Notes: generated by a model from the letters alone, not told the origin. Positions 24,166 through 35,460 are shown, counted from the first letter of the stretch. The stretch is 64,000 bases of DNA from Cylicocyclus nassatus (GCA_958299035.1 CATQJL010000223.1:68927006-68991005); one strand, 5' to 3'. Translations and numbers: made by a program.

Positions 24166-27100
24166 TTCAGGGGTGGTAGTAATCTACTCTACCTGTCGGC
24201 AGGTCTTGCCTCAACTTGCCGCGATCTCATTCTCAGGTTATGAAAATTGCCAACGCCCTCTCTAGGTCCCCATAGCAATCAATCTGGCACTCTCCAAGTC
24301 TGACGACCCAGCTTCGAGCTGGGCACCAGATGGAGATCGAAAAAAAACCGAAAAATCTCGACAACTTCAAATTTTGGACCCAAAACATTGACCTGCCGAC
24401 AGCCTCGTGAGCTATTTTGTCGAGATTTTTGCCGTGATCTCACCTTCAACCTGCCGGCATTTCGCCCTCATGTCAGAAAAGGAACGAAAATAGTGTGCTT
24501 ATTGAGGAGGCAACCTGCCGGCATCTTATCGTGCTTCGACCATGTCATATGTCATAAGGTTCATGTCGTTCGACTAAATTTCCGGCGGATTTTCGATGAT
24601 TTCTTTATTTTTAATGTTTTTCTTTTGTTTGTGCCTTCTTGTAACAAGAAGGTCATGAAATCTCAAAAATTATTGGTATGAGTTTCTCGTTCATATCGCG
24701 GAGAACGCAACTGCATCATTCAATTATGCGATTATGGTCGTTTTTTCGTCTTTTCACAGCGTTTATCTCTAAGTGTTTTTTTTATTTTTTTATCATCGTA
24801 CATCAACAACTACATTCTCCAGTCTATACGTTTGATTTGGAGCTCAGTGTTATATTCGAGAATTCGCAATTAGCGACGGCTATGGCGTATTTTTGGACAG
24901 CTTTGAGAATTAAGGTTAGTTCAAAGAAATTTTCTGTTGTTATTCATTTTTTTCGCGTGTTTTTATAGAATCGTTGGTTTTTTGATGTTAGGGTGTTCTT
25001 CCGAAACCTTTTCTATTTTTTTTTCATGGCTTCATTTGCAGGCATAATAGCGAGGTTTTAATCCGAGAATGAAAAATAGCACCAGCGTACAACTAAGGGG
25101 GAGTGAAATCAAATCACGCAGGATTCATTCAACTGAGTCGCAAGGTTCCTTTGAGATTTGCGGTTAGTTGTTCTTCTTTCAATAGTTGTATGTCAAAAGT
25201 ATGTCAAAAGTTTAAAAAAGTGGTGCAGGCATGACTCATAAGCGCATAAACTCTGCTCCTACATGCCTCTTCACTCGTTTTGTATATAGACCAAGTTTAA
25301 TCTGTCTATACGGAATTCTGGCTTTTGTTACCACCTGTATCAATCAGGTGCTCTTTTTTTTTGCGATTCTGGCACGAAGCTTTGGTTGACGATCGCGAAA
25401 AGAAAGTGCACACTAAAGTCCTGAAATTCAGCAAACAGTTAGCTTATGCAAAATCATACATTTTCTAACGTATGTGCCGAGGTTCTGTTCTGATGCGCGA
25501 TTCAAAGGCTTCCCTAACAAAGATGGTCCTTTACTCCGCATCGTATGCGAAGGTGGCCTTTATATATCTTTCATCGTTAATGCTACAAGGGCTTTTAGTC
25601 TGAGTGACACGGTTGACTGTTCAGTTCCTCCCGGCCGCCTTGCTCGGTGTCTCACGTGGTACAATAGCGCATCCTCTAAGGCCTTCGCGATATCGGATGC
25701 GGTAATTGTATCACGTGAAAGACCCAAACGAGGCGGCTCGCGAGTACCTGAACTACGTCGACTGTGACACTCAGATTGAAAGCCCCTGTACGCTTGCTCA
25801 CGCCTCGCTCTCACGCTCGGCCGCTTTCGTCTTAGATTAAACTTTATCTCTCCCAGGTTGTTGAACTGTTATCATTTGTAGAAGACTCTATTTGACGTCA
25901 CTATTATGTTCCTGTTGTTTCAAGATGATGGTTTTCGAGCGCAGAAATTCGTCAATTTTGGAAGAGCAGTCTGCTTGCTTGAAGTTTTTAGAGTAATCCT
26001 ACGTTTCAGAAGGCAGCCTTTCGGGAGTTTTTGTTTTGTGCTAGCCTATGAGCACCAGGAAAAACAATTTTTCACGGGAACATTTGTTTGCTTCTATATC
26101 GTGTTATTTTACGATGGGGTGGTTGAGACTATCGTTCCTAAGGCAAACCCCCATATAACTAGCGACTTCCAAAACCAGTTAAAGATTGCTTAATCATTTA
26201 CTTGTAGGGAGCAGTCCTAAAACATCAAATCTTGTTTCGATGGATTCTTGTGTAAGGTCAAATATATGTGTGTAATTGGCATATACTTTCGATCCATACG
26301 CTGATAGTACTTTCTTTGATGTCTTTGGGTGAGAATGGAATTAACGTGGTGCATTATTCACGTTTAGCGGAGAAACAGTCTGATCGCTTCACAACTACGA
26401 CTCCATCTTGACAGGTAAAAATGCTTCAATATTTCCACCTTAACTATAACTGCTTATGTTTCGACTCACTTTTACCATTTTGGAGTACAAGTTTTGAACT
26501 GGTGTATCCTTATTTTGTCGACCCTACCTTGCTAGGGGTTTTGATCGGCAAATGTGTGTCAGTAGTGCATATTCAATCCTTATATCTGTGCAGTTAAGGT
26601 AAATATACACTCGATTAGAATTCTCTCTCAATCTTGTGTGCTTGCGGTGCCGAAAAAATGCGATGGCATTTGCGCGTGTACAAATAACTACGCCTGTGAT
26701 GCCTGCCATCTGCGTGCGCAAAATGACGGCATTACTAGATGCCTATATGTTCACGCGCAAAGTTTACTACTTCTCAGCACTGCAAGTACATCAAATTAAG
26801 GAGAAATCTACTCGACTGTCGTTTTGGGTTGTAAAAATGAATTTTCCGCCTTCAGTCAAACTGTTCCACCAACAAAGGGTAAGTAGCACATGGTAAATTT
26901 AAACGGGAAAAGTTATCTCTTATCATGTTTTCTATTCTTCTTGTTTATTCAGATTTATTCTCTTCTCTTCTTGTTCGGTATGGCGACAGTAGGCTCTCGA
27001 ACAATGCAAGTAAAGTGCGTTTTTGCATCCCACGCTGGGGTGATGCACTTCTCTTTTTGCGATTTTCTTTTTTTTTCAATTTTTAATCGGCATCAAATAG

Positions 27101-28681
27101 CTCACCGAAGCGAGCTGCATTCTTTCGTGTGGCTTTTCATTCTACTTTCACCAACATTTCAGGTCATTCCAGTGCGCAACTGCTCCGGTTTTTGGACACT
27201 CTCAGGTATATCAAAAACTTTGGCCGAGCAAAGTCTTAGGATTCGACAGGTAATTACTCCCAGACATCAGCAATGTCTGCGGCATTTCGGTTGGCCATTA
27301 CTGGTTTAGAAGACGTTTGTTTTAATTGTTCGCCTCTCATATTTGTATTTTCAGTCATTTTTGCATATTTGTACACGCAATGTGATAGATCCTCCTAGAG
27401 TAACCCCTATTTGTATCTCATTTGTATCGCTTATAAGCATCGTTGCTTTGGAGTTTTAGTATGTATTCTGTTTTCGCAATAGATTATTTGTGTTGCATAC
27501 CGGGTCCGTAGTTACAGTAGCTCAAGAATATGTGCCGGCCACTTTACTGAAGGAGCCACTGCACAGACAATGGTATGTGAGCGACAGGTTCTACCAGCAC
27601 GATAGCTGGTTTAGGCTGTAATTTGGGAACATACGCGGTTTGTTCCAGGCGTTCTGGTAGTTTCATCCTATTCTGCGACTCAACTCAGCACGCACTATAC
27701 TAAACCTACTTGAACCTGTTGATCTGGCTGCCTACGGTGTGCATACCCGCATTTGAACTGGCACCTCTATATTTCAGAAGATGCGCCTGTCGAGCTGAAT
27801 TTGATAGACGCTTGAATCGAGATTTTGTCGTTGAAGAGAGATATGACCACGCTACGGTGATGTCACTTAACTCAGGTAATCAGGTCGCGTGTTTTTTTGC
27901 AGAAATATTGACGGTTTTGTACGGTAGCGAGGTCTGGTTCGCGAACAAATTACTAGCTACGAGTGCACAATCTGCGCGACCGCTTGGCTAGTGTCTTACT
28001 TAGGCTCCCAAAGTTTCTCACATGCGACCCTAAGTGTCCGGATTCTAAACGCTTCCTTTGTAGGCGAGGGGCAAAGAACGTAGCAACTGGCAGTTTTTAG
28101 CGCTTGAAAGTTTTTTTGCAAATCAGCTTAATACTTGAACCTACTAGCCACTGCTGATGCATCGCACTCGTTGATGAGATTAGTTTGAATACGAACTTAT
28201 GACTTCTGGGTAGTCCCAGGTTGACTTTAACGGCTCTCCGAAAATCTTCGGTTGGGCGGGGAGGGGGGGGGGAGGGTGAAGTGTAACGAAAACTTTTCGG
28301 ATGAAGGTGATCTGCCACGCTCTCCGAGACATTCTTTGAGATGCTCTGGACCTTACAATCGGAGAATTTGTAGAGTCAATTTGAGCGCAGTAATTAAGTC
28401 ATCTGCACGTTGTAAAGATTCCTCGGTTCCGCCATGTGTTTACACTTACATGCAGCTTCTTTCGAAAAGAGTAGGGTCATAACCGTTATAAGGCTTGCTC
28501 CAGCATAACCGTCGTTTCCATCCTTTTTCTGGTCTCGGATTTGTTTGTAGCATACCATCAGCTTGACGCAGTGCCGTTTCGGGCCAAGTAAGCATCTCAG
28601 CAAGAGCAAAGCAAGTCTATTCCTAACCCTGTCTTGAGAGATATGTTCAGAATCCCGTTTCTCACATTTTCATGGGTCTAT
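24166..28681. other. No gene confidently recognised; palindromic CTGCCGGCAG words
   Basis: A short end-like piece, GGGTGGTAGTAATC (24170), resembles the 13.7-kb MITE end. ACCTGCCGGCA or near versions occur at about 24190, 24391, 24449 and 24511. Several splice-like signals occur at 26900-27310 and 27700-28080, with short open frames between them, but no protein family is visible. I list no gene. A G run lies at 28259-28273. Confidence 0.4.
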
Positions 28682-29038
28682 GTCAAGAGGCGCGACTTTT
28701 ATTGCCAGCCGGTCACCAGTAGCATATAATTTGTGTTTTACAATGTTGTAGATGTATTTGGAGTTTATAAGAAGATACATCGAATAGCCGCGCGGGTTGT
28801 TCAGTATATTATCACAAAATAAATCCAAGACGTAGATGTTGATGGTCAAAAAACCTTGGAAATGCAACTAACATAAAAATCGTAAACATTTTAATAAGTC
28901 TTTCATCAAAATCAGAACTCAGCAAGGAAACTTTTGACAGTTAGTAAGTCGAAGCACTTTGTTTGGTACTATTTAGGTCCCATAACTCTGAACTGGCCCT
29001 CTGAGTTCATGACCTACATAGAAATCGCGCCTGTTGAC
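28682..29038. mobile_element. GTCAAGAGGCGCGA-ended MITE, copy A (357 bp)
   Basis: The left end GTCAAGAGGCGCGACTTTTA is mirrored by AAATCGCGCCTGTTGAC ending at 29038. About 50 bp of the left end match the right end of copy B (29812-30172) in reverse complement, including TATTGCCAGC. There is no coding capacity. The target duplication is not clear. Confidence 0.65.
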
Positions 29039-29623
29039 CGTCTTTCGGTGGGATCGAGGTTCTATCTCTATCCTAATGTGTCGATTAAAAGGCTCCAACC
29101 TTAAACGGGATAATTGTTCGTGATGCAAGCCAAACACTTGCAATCGATCCACTGTCTATAGGCAATCTTGTGTAGCATTGCAACTAATAGCCTTGCGGAC
29201 GAGCATTGTTTTGAACTAAGGACTTGCGCGTTGCTCGCAGGTGACGCGACTGTCGCGGGTTAGCAAGTTCGAGAATTTATTATCGACTAGTTCCCATTTG
29301 CTCATTGTCAAATGACAAAATTGGCTTGAAGAAAATTGACCCTCACACAAATGGCTAGTTCAATAGTTACATGTATGTATGAGAACGTGTTATGCGAAAG
29401 TGACTGGTGAACTTGATTAACCTTCCTAGAATGAAACGTAATGTGCAAGTGTAGTTCAAGTGGTTAACGAGCTGACTCTCGTTGGCCAGAGGAAGGCTCC
29501 ATCCCATTAGGTGCAACGGTTTTGCGATCGATCTTTCATGCACTGTGATTATCTGTAAAATAAAGGGGAGGATTTCGCGAACCTCACGCCCAAAACATCT
29601 CAGACATTCGCGGTTGACGACCG

Positions 29624-29803
29624 CCGGAGATCCACCCACTTTCGGTTTGTTTCGGGACAAAGTTGTGTCCTGCCGTTGTCCCGACTTCACCGGCAATTGC
29701 GTCGGGATTATTCCGACGCGTATCAATACAATCGATCGGCCTTCTGACTCGTTCGGGTTTAACCGGACGTGCTTGACAAGTGCCGACAGGTATCGGAGGG
29801 ACG
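29624..29803. repeat. Duplicated GC-rich segment, copy 1 (180 bp)
   Basis: The sequence from CCGGAGATCCACCC to TATCGGAGGGACG recurs at 30214-30391 in the same orientation. By eye the only differences are one substitution near the start and a 2-base TA insertion near the end. Copy 1 also carries 5' flanking words (CATTCGCGGTTGACGACCGCC) that recur inverted at about 34373-34400. The near identity implies recent duplication or gene conversion. Open frames across it are fortuitous. Confidence 0.85.
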
Positions 29804-29811
29804 GGGAGACA

Positions 29812-30172
29812 GTCAAGAGGCGCGATTTCTCTGGCTGTCACCAACTTAAAACTCCAGTTTAGTGGCGAATCTTTGAAAATTACCGGATAAAGTGCATTAG
29901 CTTACTCTCCATCTGAGGTCACCACTTGCTGACTTTCATGGTTTTTGCTATAAATCGGACTGAGATACTTATGAATTTGTTCTGAAATGCATTTTTATGA
30001 GTTTTTGACCTTCAAATGGCTGTTTTGAATTTCTTCTAGAGTATCAAGATTGAACAACTCAAGCAACTACCTAATATATCTTTTTCTAGATTTCCTATAC
30101 TTTTAGAAAGTTGCAGAACACTTATTATGTGCTATTTGTGTCCAGCTGGCAATAAAAATCGCGCCTCTTGAC
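29812..30172. mobile_element. GTCAAGAGGCGCGA-ended MITE, copy B (361 bp)
   Basis: The ends are GTCAAGAGGCGCGATTTCTC and AAAAATCGCGCCTCTTGAC. It lies between the two near-identical 180-bp segments at 29624-29803 and 30214-30391. Its right end pairs with the left end of copy A, so A and B are inverted relative to each other. Confidence 0.65.
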
Positions 30173-30213
30173 ATACACCCCGGGGATGTTAATGCACGCG
30201 GCCATTAGTCGAT

Positions 30214-30391
30214 CCGGAGATCCGCCCACTTTCGGTTTGTTTCGGGACAAAGTTGTGTCCTGCCGTTGTCCCGACTTCACCGGCAATTGCGTCGGGATTA
30301 TTCCGACGCGTATCAATACAATCGATCGGCCTTCTGACTCGTTCGGGTTTAACCGGACGTGCTTGACAAGTGCCGACAGGTCGGAGGGACG
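30214..30391. repeat. Duplicated GC-rich segment, copy 2 (178 bp)
   Basis: Direct-repeat partner of 29624-29803, almost identical over its full length. The flanking sequences of the two copies differ, so the duplicated block ends sharply at both sides. Confidence 0.85.
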
Positions 30392-30708
30392 CCATCATTC
30401 GCGATCAAACTCATTTTCATTCCTGCATGCAGTGAGGATAGCCGGCTCATGCATGGCAGATCATCATCCAGGTCTTACTTTTTTGGTTCTTATTATTGCT
30501 GTTTCTCTCCGGTTCTACTCTCATCATCTTCAAGTGTGGGCATGAAATACTATCTGCAGAGGTGGGCTGATTCGAGTAGGTGCTCTCCTTTTTAGTGAGT
30601 TACTAAAAGTTTGAACCATTTCTCACTCTATTTGGTTTGATTATCCTATTTTCTTTTCAAAAGAGAGATGTTCGTTTATTTGAAACACAGTTCACTCACC
30701 GTAACTAT

Positions 30709-31259
30709 TATACAGTTCATATATGCAAACTTCTTCTCGCATATTATTTATCATAGCTCATTCATGTGAAGTGCACAGCCATCATAAACCTTTAGAATAA
30801 CCTTTTATTTCGCAATGGCTTTGCCGCCCGTACATTTTGTGACAGTTTTCCGTAAAATTGTCCGTTTCTTCGAATGTATTCACATTTCATCACTCTCGTT
30901 CTGTTGCTTGCTGAAGGTAGTTGCACAATTGTCCAGATAATAAAATGAAGGGCGATAAACGTAATCTTATATACAGTTCATATATGCAGACTTCTTCTCG
31001 CATATTATTTATCATATTATTTATCTTCTCGCATATTATTTATCATAGCTCATTCATGTGAAGTGCACAGCCATCATAAACCTTTAGAATAACCTTTTAT
31101 TTCGCAATGGCTTTGCCGCCCGTACATTTTGTGACAGTTTTCCGTAAAATTGTCCGTTTCTTCGAATGTATTCACATTTCATCACTATCGTTCTGTTGCT
31201 TGCTGAAGGTAGTTGCACAATTGTCCAGATAATAAAATGAAGGGCGATAAACGTAATCT
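30709..31259 (+). repeat. Tandem duplication of the NAP gene 5' region and first codons
   Basis: The stretch 30709-30969 is repeated at about 30970-31259, with an extra 28-31 bp in copy 2 caused by re-use of TATTATTTATC words. Both copies contain the putative promoter region and the start ATGAAGGGCGATAAACGTAATCTT (30945 and 31237). Only copy 2 continues into the gene. Copy 1 ends after eight codons at the junction. Differences are few, so the event is recent. Copy 1 could act as an extra promoter or 5' leader. Confidence 0.9.
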
Positions 31260-33563
31260 TGCCGATCTTCTCAAGGACGGTGAAGACTCGGGCGTCCCAG
31301 ATTACATTGGAACTTTTCCGTTTACTGTTAAAAAGCACGTTTGCGCTCTCGAAAAAGTGCGGCTCAATGGCATTGAAGTAAGTCGAAAAGCAAAACCAAA
31401 CGCCTGCTCTCTCAATTCATTTCAGGATGAAGCGAAGTTCTACGAACATGTTCATTGGTTTCAAAAGGAATTTGAAAGCGATTTAATAAACTTTACTAGC
31501 AGGTATAGGCGATTTATTGCGCGCAAAGACTGCGGACATATCGGCGTCTCTATGATCAAGCGCTCTTTCGCTTCTCTTACAATCTTCTGCCTCTCCTTCG
31601 CACGTGCTATATTGGTCGGACGCAACGGCGCCCAGTCTTTGCGTGTTATGAATGGCCGATAAGAATCCCCCCCCCCATCCACGCGTATATGCGTATTAGG
31701 TAGGTGCCAGAGTAAGCGAATATTTTGTTGAGCTTCGTTTAGCTGCAGAAGGCGCGCAGAATTAATGTCTGCTGCATAATCTCTACTGCTGCCAAGGCCT
31801 AATTCAGCTGCAGGTCCCGCGCAGAATCAACGTTAATTCTATGCGCCTTTTGCAGCTGAACGAAGCTGAACAAAATATTCGCTTACTCTGGCACCTACCT
31901 TAGTCGTGCGCCTGCGATTAAATGCAATTTTCAGCGACGGAAGATAGTTGGTGGAGAGAACAAGCCGAAAGATGACGAGGCTCAGCTTCCTATAATCCAC
32001 GAACTAAAGGAGAATGAAGTTTGGTCAGTTTGACTCAGTTCATCAATTGTAAAGGACTTGCTCAATGTAAACAGAGTTTTTTTGTACTAAATCTTGTCAT
32101 GTTTGCGCAAGTCAATGCATAAATGAGTGATGTTTTAGCACAGCGTAGATTACGGGTTTGTATTTGAAAAGTGGTTATTAGAATGGAACGATACATAAAG
32201 TTCAACCATAGTGCCGACCATATAAATAGTTTGTATGGGTCATAGTGGTACATTTTTTTGATTTTTAGTTTTGCTAGATTTTTGTAGGCTTACAAATTTC
32301 CTCCTGTCCTTGGACTTACTAGGTTTTGCTGGTTGTTTTTCTTTTTGGTTAGCCTAATGCTGCATTCTAAATTATGTTAGAGTCGGTCTTCCTCATCAGA
32401 TTTGCGTTCGATGCAATGTTTTTACTGTGGAACTGAACGATTTTTGATATTACCGCTAACCGTCGTTTTTTTAATGAAAAGAATAGAGTCAAACCTTATT
32501 CGATTAAGCAAGCGTTTTGGATTTTCAGCAGCGATTACCAGCGTTTCTATTGTCATCCGTCATCAATATTTCCGCGTGTTTACAATTGTCTTATTGTGGG
32601 GACGTTCATTGATTTCAAGTTTATTATTCAATACTCTAACTGATTGGAAGAGTGTGAGGAACCGATCGGCCTGATGTGTTAAGTGCAGTTCTTTGTGTAA
32701 AAGTTTCATTTATGAGTTGTTTGACGCTTCAGCGCACTACAAATCTACGGTTATCTACGGTTTTCAAACTTTGATGGTCCAAATATCTTGCTCTGCGTTG
32801 ATGTTGTAAATTTGGTTTTGTCAATGCCAGATAAAGTATACCTTTACAAGCAAAAGCACTGGTTTCAGGAACTAAATGACAAGTCACAACCTGATAATGG
32901 ATCTAAGGAATTCCATCATTCTGGCTCAACGTGCCAAAAGGGTCTGATATGACTCAGGATATGATCCAAGATGATTATGAACCTATCTTGAAACATCTGA
33001 CCAATATTACCACTTTTATTGAAGTTGACCCACATGTAGGTCTTTCATATCCTTCAGGTTCATCTTTCTTTTCATATTTGTCTATAGTCTTGGAAACGTC
33101 CAGTGCGCTCGCATAAGCACGACCACTACCTGCATCTACTGGATTTCTACCGTCACTTTTTTCTCAACGTAAGTACTACCTTGTGCAGTCAAGTTCGAGA
33201 GCTACATATATTTAGGCATGTGATTCCATCCACGTCATTTAACAATACGCATATCGACAATCCGGCAAAAATGGCAAGGACAAAAGCCTGAAAGACCTTC
33301 CCGAATCATTGGTCACTTTCCTCATAGGCGAGTTTCCTTGAGACCACTTGAAGGAGTTGACTTCAAATTTCAGATTTCGTCCTTGATGCAATGGGATTGT
33401 TCGGCGATGAACTCCTTTTACCACCCGCAGATTGCGCTAGAATTCACGGAAGGTAGTTTTCACCACGTAAATGACAAAAGATATCTATTGCCGTTTCAGG
33501 TACTGGGCTGATTTGGGCGAGACGGAGTCTCAAAGAAGAAAAAGGTTCGATGCGCTATCCGAA
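31237..33563 (+). CDS. Nucleosome assembly protein (NAP/SET) family gene, multi-exon, possibly damaged
   Basis: Histone-chaperone-like gene. Exon 1 (31237-31377) encodes FPFTVKKHVCALEKVRL. Exon 2 (31426 to about 31502) begins DEAKFYEHVHWFQKEFE, the family's helix with KFYE-VH. Exon 3 (start 31904 or 31935, end about 32033) contains RRKIVGGENKPKDDEA. Exon 4 (about 32907-33035) contains GIPSFWLNVP and EPILKHLTNIT, a hallmark of NAP proteins. Exon 5 (33088-33168) and exon 6 (33374-33452) give a C-terminal part with FYRHFF and HPQIALEFTEG. Exon 7 begins at 33500. Exon 1-2 and 5-6-7 junctions keep frame with GT/AG sites. Junctions 2-3 and 3-4 do not join in frame with the obvious sites, so this may be a recent pseudogene, an unusual splice pattern, or a sequence error. 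The 46-nt to 800-nt introns and TTTTCAG acceptors fit a nematode. Confidence 0.6.
31699..31899. mobile_element. 201-bp MITE with TTA duplication inside NAP intron
   Basis: GGTAGGTGCCAGAGTAAGCG on the left is mirrored by CGCTTACTCTGGCACCTACC on the right. TTA at 31696-31698 and 31900-31902 is a 3-bp target duplication. The arms continue inward (CGAATATTTTGTTGAGCTTCG against CGAAGCTGAACAAAATATTCG). The right-hand TTA plus the next G makes CCTACCTTAG, a usable 3' splice site. Using it would put NAP exon 2 in frame with exon 3. No coding capacity. Confidence 0.85.
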
Positions 33564-33894
33564 GCGCGAACAGACTGGAGTACGCATGCACGCGAAGCCC
33601 TCTGCAGAGCATTGTAAGTATTTCATGCTTTATCTTACTCTGGTCTCGCCCGGGTGGGTGTAAAAAATTCCTGTGGAGGGTGCTAACGTCCGCGTTTGTT
33701 TTCAGAGCCGACATTCGTCAATATGAATTCGATGCAGCACGCCTGACGCTCATGCCGCCCAAGGTAAGTTTCTCTATTCACAGCTGTGATGTCATTCGTT
33801 CTTTTTCAATTTCAAAAAAAAAAGAGTAATAACGACGCAAGAAGGGACAACGATCGAGAAAACAGAAGTCCGGGAGTACCTGAGGAAGATTGAT
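33374..33894 (+). CDS. Four-exon open frame ending the locus, alternative frame, unknown product
   Basis: Exons 33374-33452, 33500 to about 33615, about 33706-33762 and about 33825-33894 join through GT/AG introns in one open frame to a TGA near 33892-33894. The frame is shifted relative to the NAP reading of exons 6-7. It encodes pieces such as FVLDAMGLFGDELLLPPAD, YWADLGETESQRRKRF, ADIRQYEFDAARLTLMPP and a polar tail ending PGVPEED. I do not recognise the family. In the NAP frame, exon 7 would instead run to a stop at the start of the next exon. The two readings compete. Transcript data would decide which is real. Exon 5 does not join this frame without a shift or stop. Confidence 0.4.
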
Positions 33895-34063
33895 TCCTTT
33901 TTTGTGTTTTTGCTCACATATGTTATGTATGATTTTCTTGTTGCGATTTTGTTCTTGACACTAGATTTTTCTCTTTTTGCTCAGGAATATATAATTTTGC
34001 TGCAGCGATTTTGTTGTTACGAGTTTTCTTATCATTTGTTATGGTTTTGTCGTTGAGTTGATG

Positions 34064-34069
34064 AATAAA
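34064..34069 (+). terminator. Poly(A) signal AATAAA of the NAP-locus transcript
   Basis: AATAAA lies about 170 bp after the last stop of the locus (33894), within T-rich 3' UTR-like sequence. It is the most plausible cleavage/polyadenylation signal for this plus-strand transcription unit. Confidence 0.5.
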
Positions 34070-34149
34070 TCTCTGTCGATTCAGTTTTTGTTGTTTACAT
34101 AGTATGCAGTGTATGCCGGAAATTTGAACAATATCAAGTGCGCTCTACG

Positions 34150-34400
34150 GCTAATTCCATGCCCCATGGTCGGTTCGGGACTCCTGCATTTGACCGGCGT
34201 TTCACCTGCGTTCGACCCGAACATGTGCTGCAGGCAAATCCCGAACGAAACGCTGGTGAAACCTGTTCGACCGGCGTTTCTCCGGCAGTCTTGTCCCGAA
34301 CCAAAAGCCGGATTGTTCCGAAACAAACGGATGTGTACCGCATGTTTTCAATGAGTCGAACTCCCTTTCACCGGCGGTCGTCAACCGCGAATGTCTGAGA
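34150..34400. repeat. GC-rich ACCGGCGTTTC repeat, inverted relative of the 29.6-kb segment
   Basis: It contains two ACCGGCGTTTC units, GAACGAAACGCTGG and TTGTCCCGAACC. It ends in CCGGCGGTCGTCAACCGCGAATG, the reverse complement of 29603-29625. Related words and opposite orientation place it in the same dispersed family as 29624-29803. It lies just downstream of the NAP-locus poly(A) signal. Open frames on both strands here are compositional. Confidence 0.6.
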
Positions 34401-34809
34401 TGAGCTTGTCATGAGGTTCGCGAGTTCGCCGTCGTGTCTTATGTCAACATGCGGGGCGGTTTACTACGTGCCCAAATTAACACCTGGCACAAATAAGCAC
34501 TTGAGCGAGGAGTCCAACAGATAGGAACAAAATAAGGTTGGAAGAGGCGAAATATACTAAAATTTGACTGAAATTGGAGAAAAACTGGGAGCTAACCTGA
34601 AAACAACCGCTCACGGCCGGCGCAGGATAGAGAATGAAATGTGCGAAACATATGATATACTAAGTAAGTAAAGTAAGAAAGTAAGTTACAGGCTACCTTT
34701 TCTCGAAGCGCTTATGATGTCTAAAGTGTTCTAAAGGAGTAATGTCTGTGGAACAGGCAATTTTTAACTAGATTAGAGCACAAATCCCACCGAATAATTT
34801 TTTAAGGTT
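34401..34809. other. No gene recognised
   Basis: Short spacer between the GC-rich repeat and the GT-rich tract. I see only AAGTAAGTAAAG-like low-complexity words near 34660-34690. Confidence 0.4.
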
Positions 34810-35149
34810 GTGTATGCCAAAGTATAAGTGTGTGTGTATGCATATGGTTTGTTGTGTCTGTATGTGTATATGTGTATATGTGAGTGCGTGTGCATTTGTG
34901 TGTATGTGCGTATGTATGCATGTGTGTTTGTGTGTGTATGTGTGTATGTTTGTGTGTGTTTGTGTATGTCTGTGTGTATATATGCTTGTATTTGTGTGTA
35001 TGCATGTGTATGTGTGTATTTGTATATGTGCTTGTCTGTGTGCATGTGTGTGCAGTGTTCTGCGTGTGTGTGTCTGAGTGTGTGTTTAGTGTATGTGCAT
35101 CTGTATGTGGTTTGGTGTGTGTGGGTGTATGTGTATGTGTTATATGTGT
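34810..35149. repeat. GT-rich degenerate microsatellite
   Basis: About 340 bp of irregular TGTGTATG units. Long open frames on both strands here (Cys/Val/Tyr on plus, His/Thr on minus) are caused by the repeat and are not genes. Confidence 0.95.
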
Positions 35150-35460
35150 CCCCCCGAGAATGGGTCGCAAAGTTTTTGAAAGTACTTACAAGGGCTATAA
35201 AAATGTGTAAATGACTTGTCTTTACTTGTAGATGATTGAACTGATTTTTTAAATTGTTGAAAATCCAATTGATCTTCATAAAAGAAATTTTTCCAGAAGC
35301 GTGGCGCCAGCCATGCCCTCTTTTTTGAAATTTCGGAGGTATGGGACCGCAAAAATAACAAACATAGGAAAAAATTTTTCGGAGTGCGTAACTGAAGCCA
35401 CGCACCTTCTTCAGAAGAATTTTTGCCTTTCCCCCTTCCCCTTCCAAACGGGAATCCTGT
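35150..35460. repeat. Dispersed repeat, second copy
   Basis: This is the inverted, diverged partner of the repeat at 1-255. It contains GTCGCAAAGTTTTTGAAAG, GTGGCGCCAGCCATGCCC and GAAGCCACGCACCTTC. The last two form opposing arms, so the element may be a foldback. Class unknown. Confidence 0.5.

Noticed and set aside
26890..27309. Possible exons with splice-like borders (139-residue frame)
   Set aside because: The frame reads through apparent pyrimidine tracts, no family resemblance, and no consistent exon chain could be built.
29455..29525. tRNA-like stretch (TAGTTCAAGTGGTTAACGAGC, resembling an A box)
   Set aside because: No matching B box at the right distance and no acceptor stem could be paired; at most a tRNA-derived fragment.
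29367..29862. Overlapping open frames of 126-149 residues on both strands
   Set aside because: They cover the duplicated GC-rich repeat, and the same peptides recur in the second copy; composition-driven.
34808..35210. Long open frames (Cys/Val/Tyr on plus, His/Thr on minus) across the GT-rich tract
   Set aside because: They read simple-sequence DNA and are open in several frames on both strands. No start context, domain or splice support.
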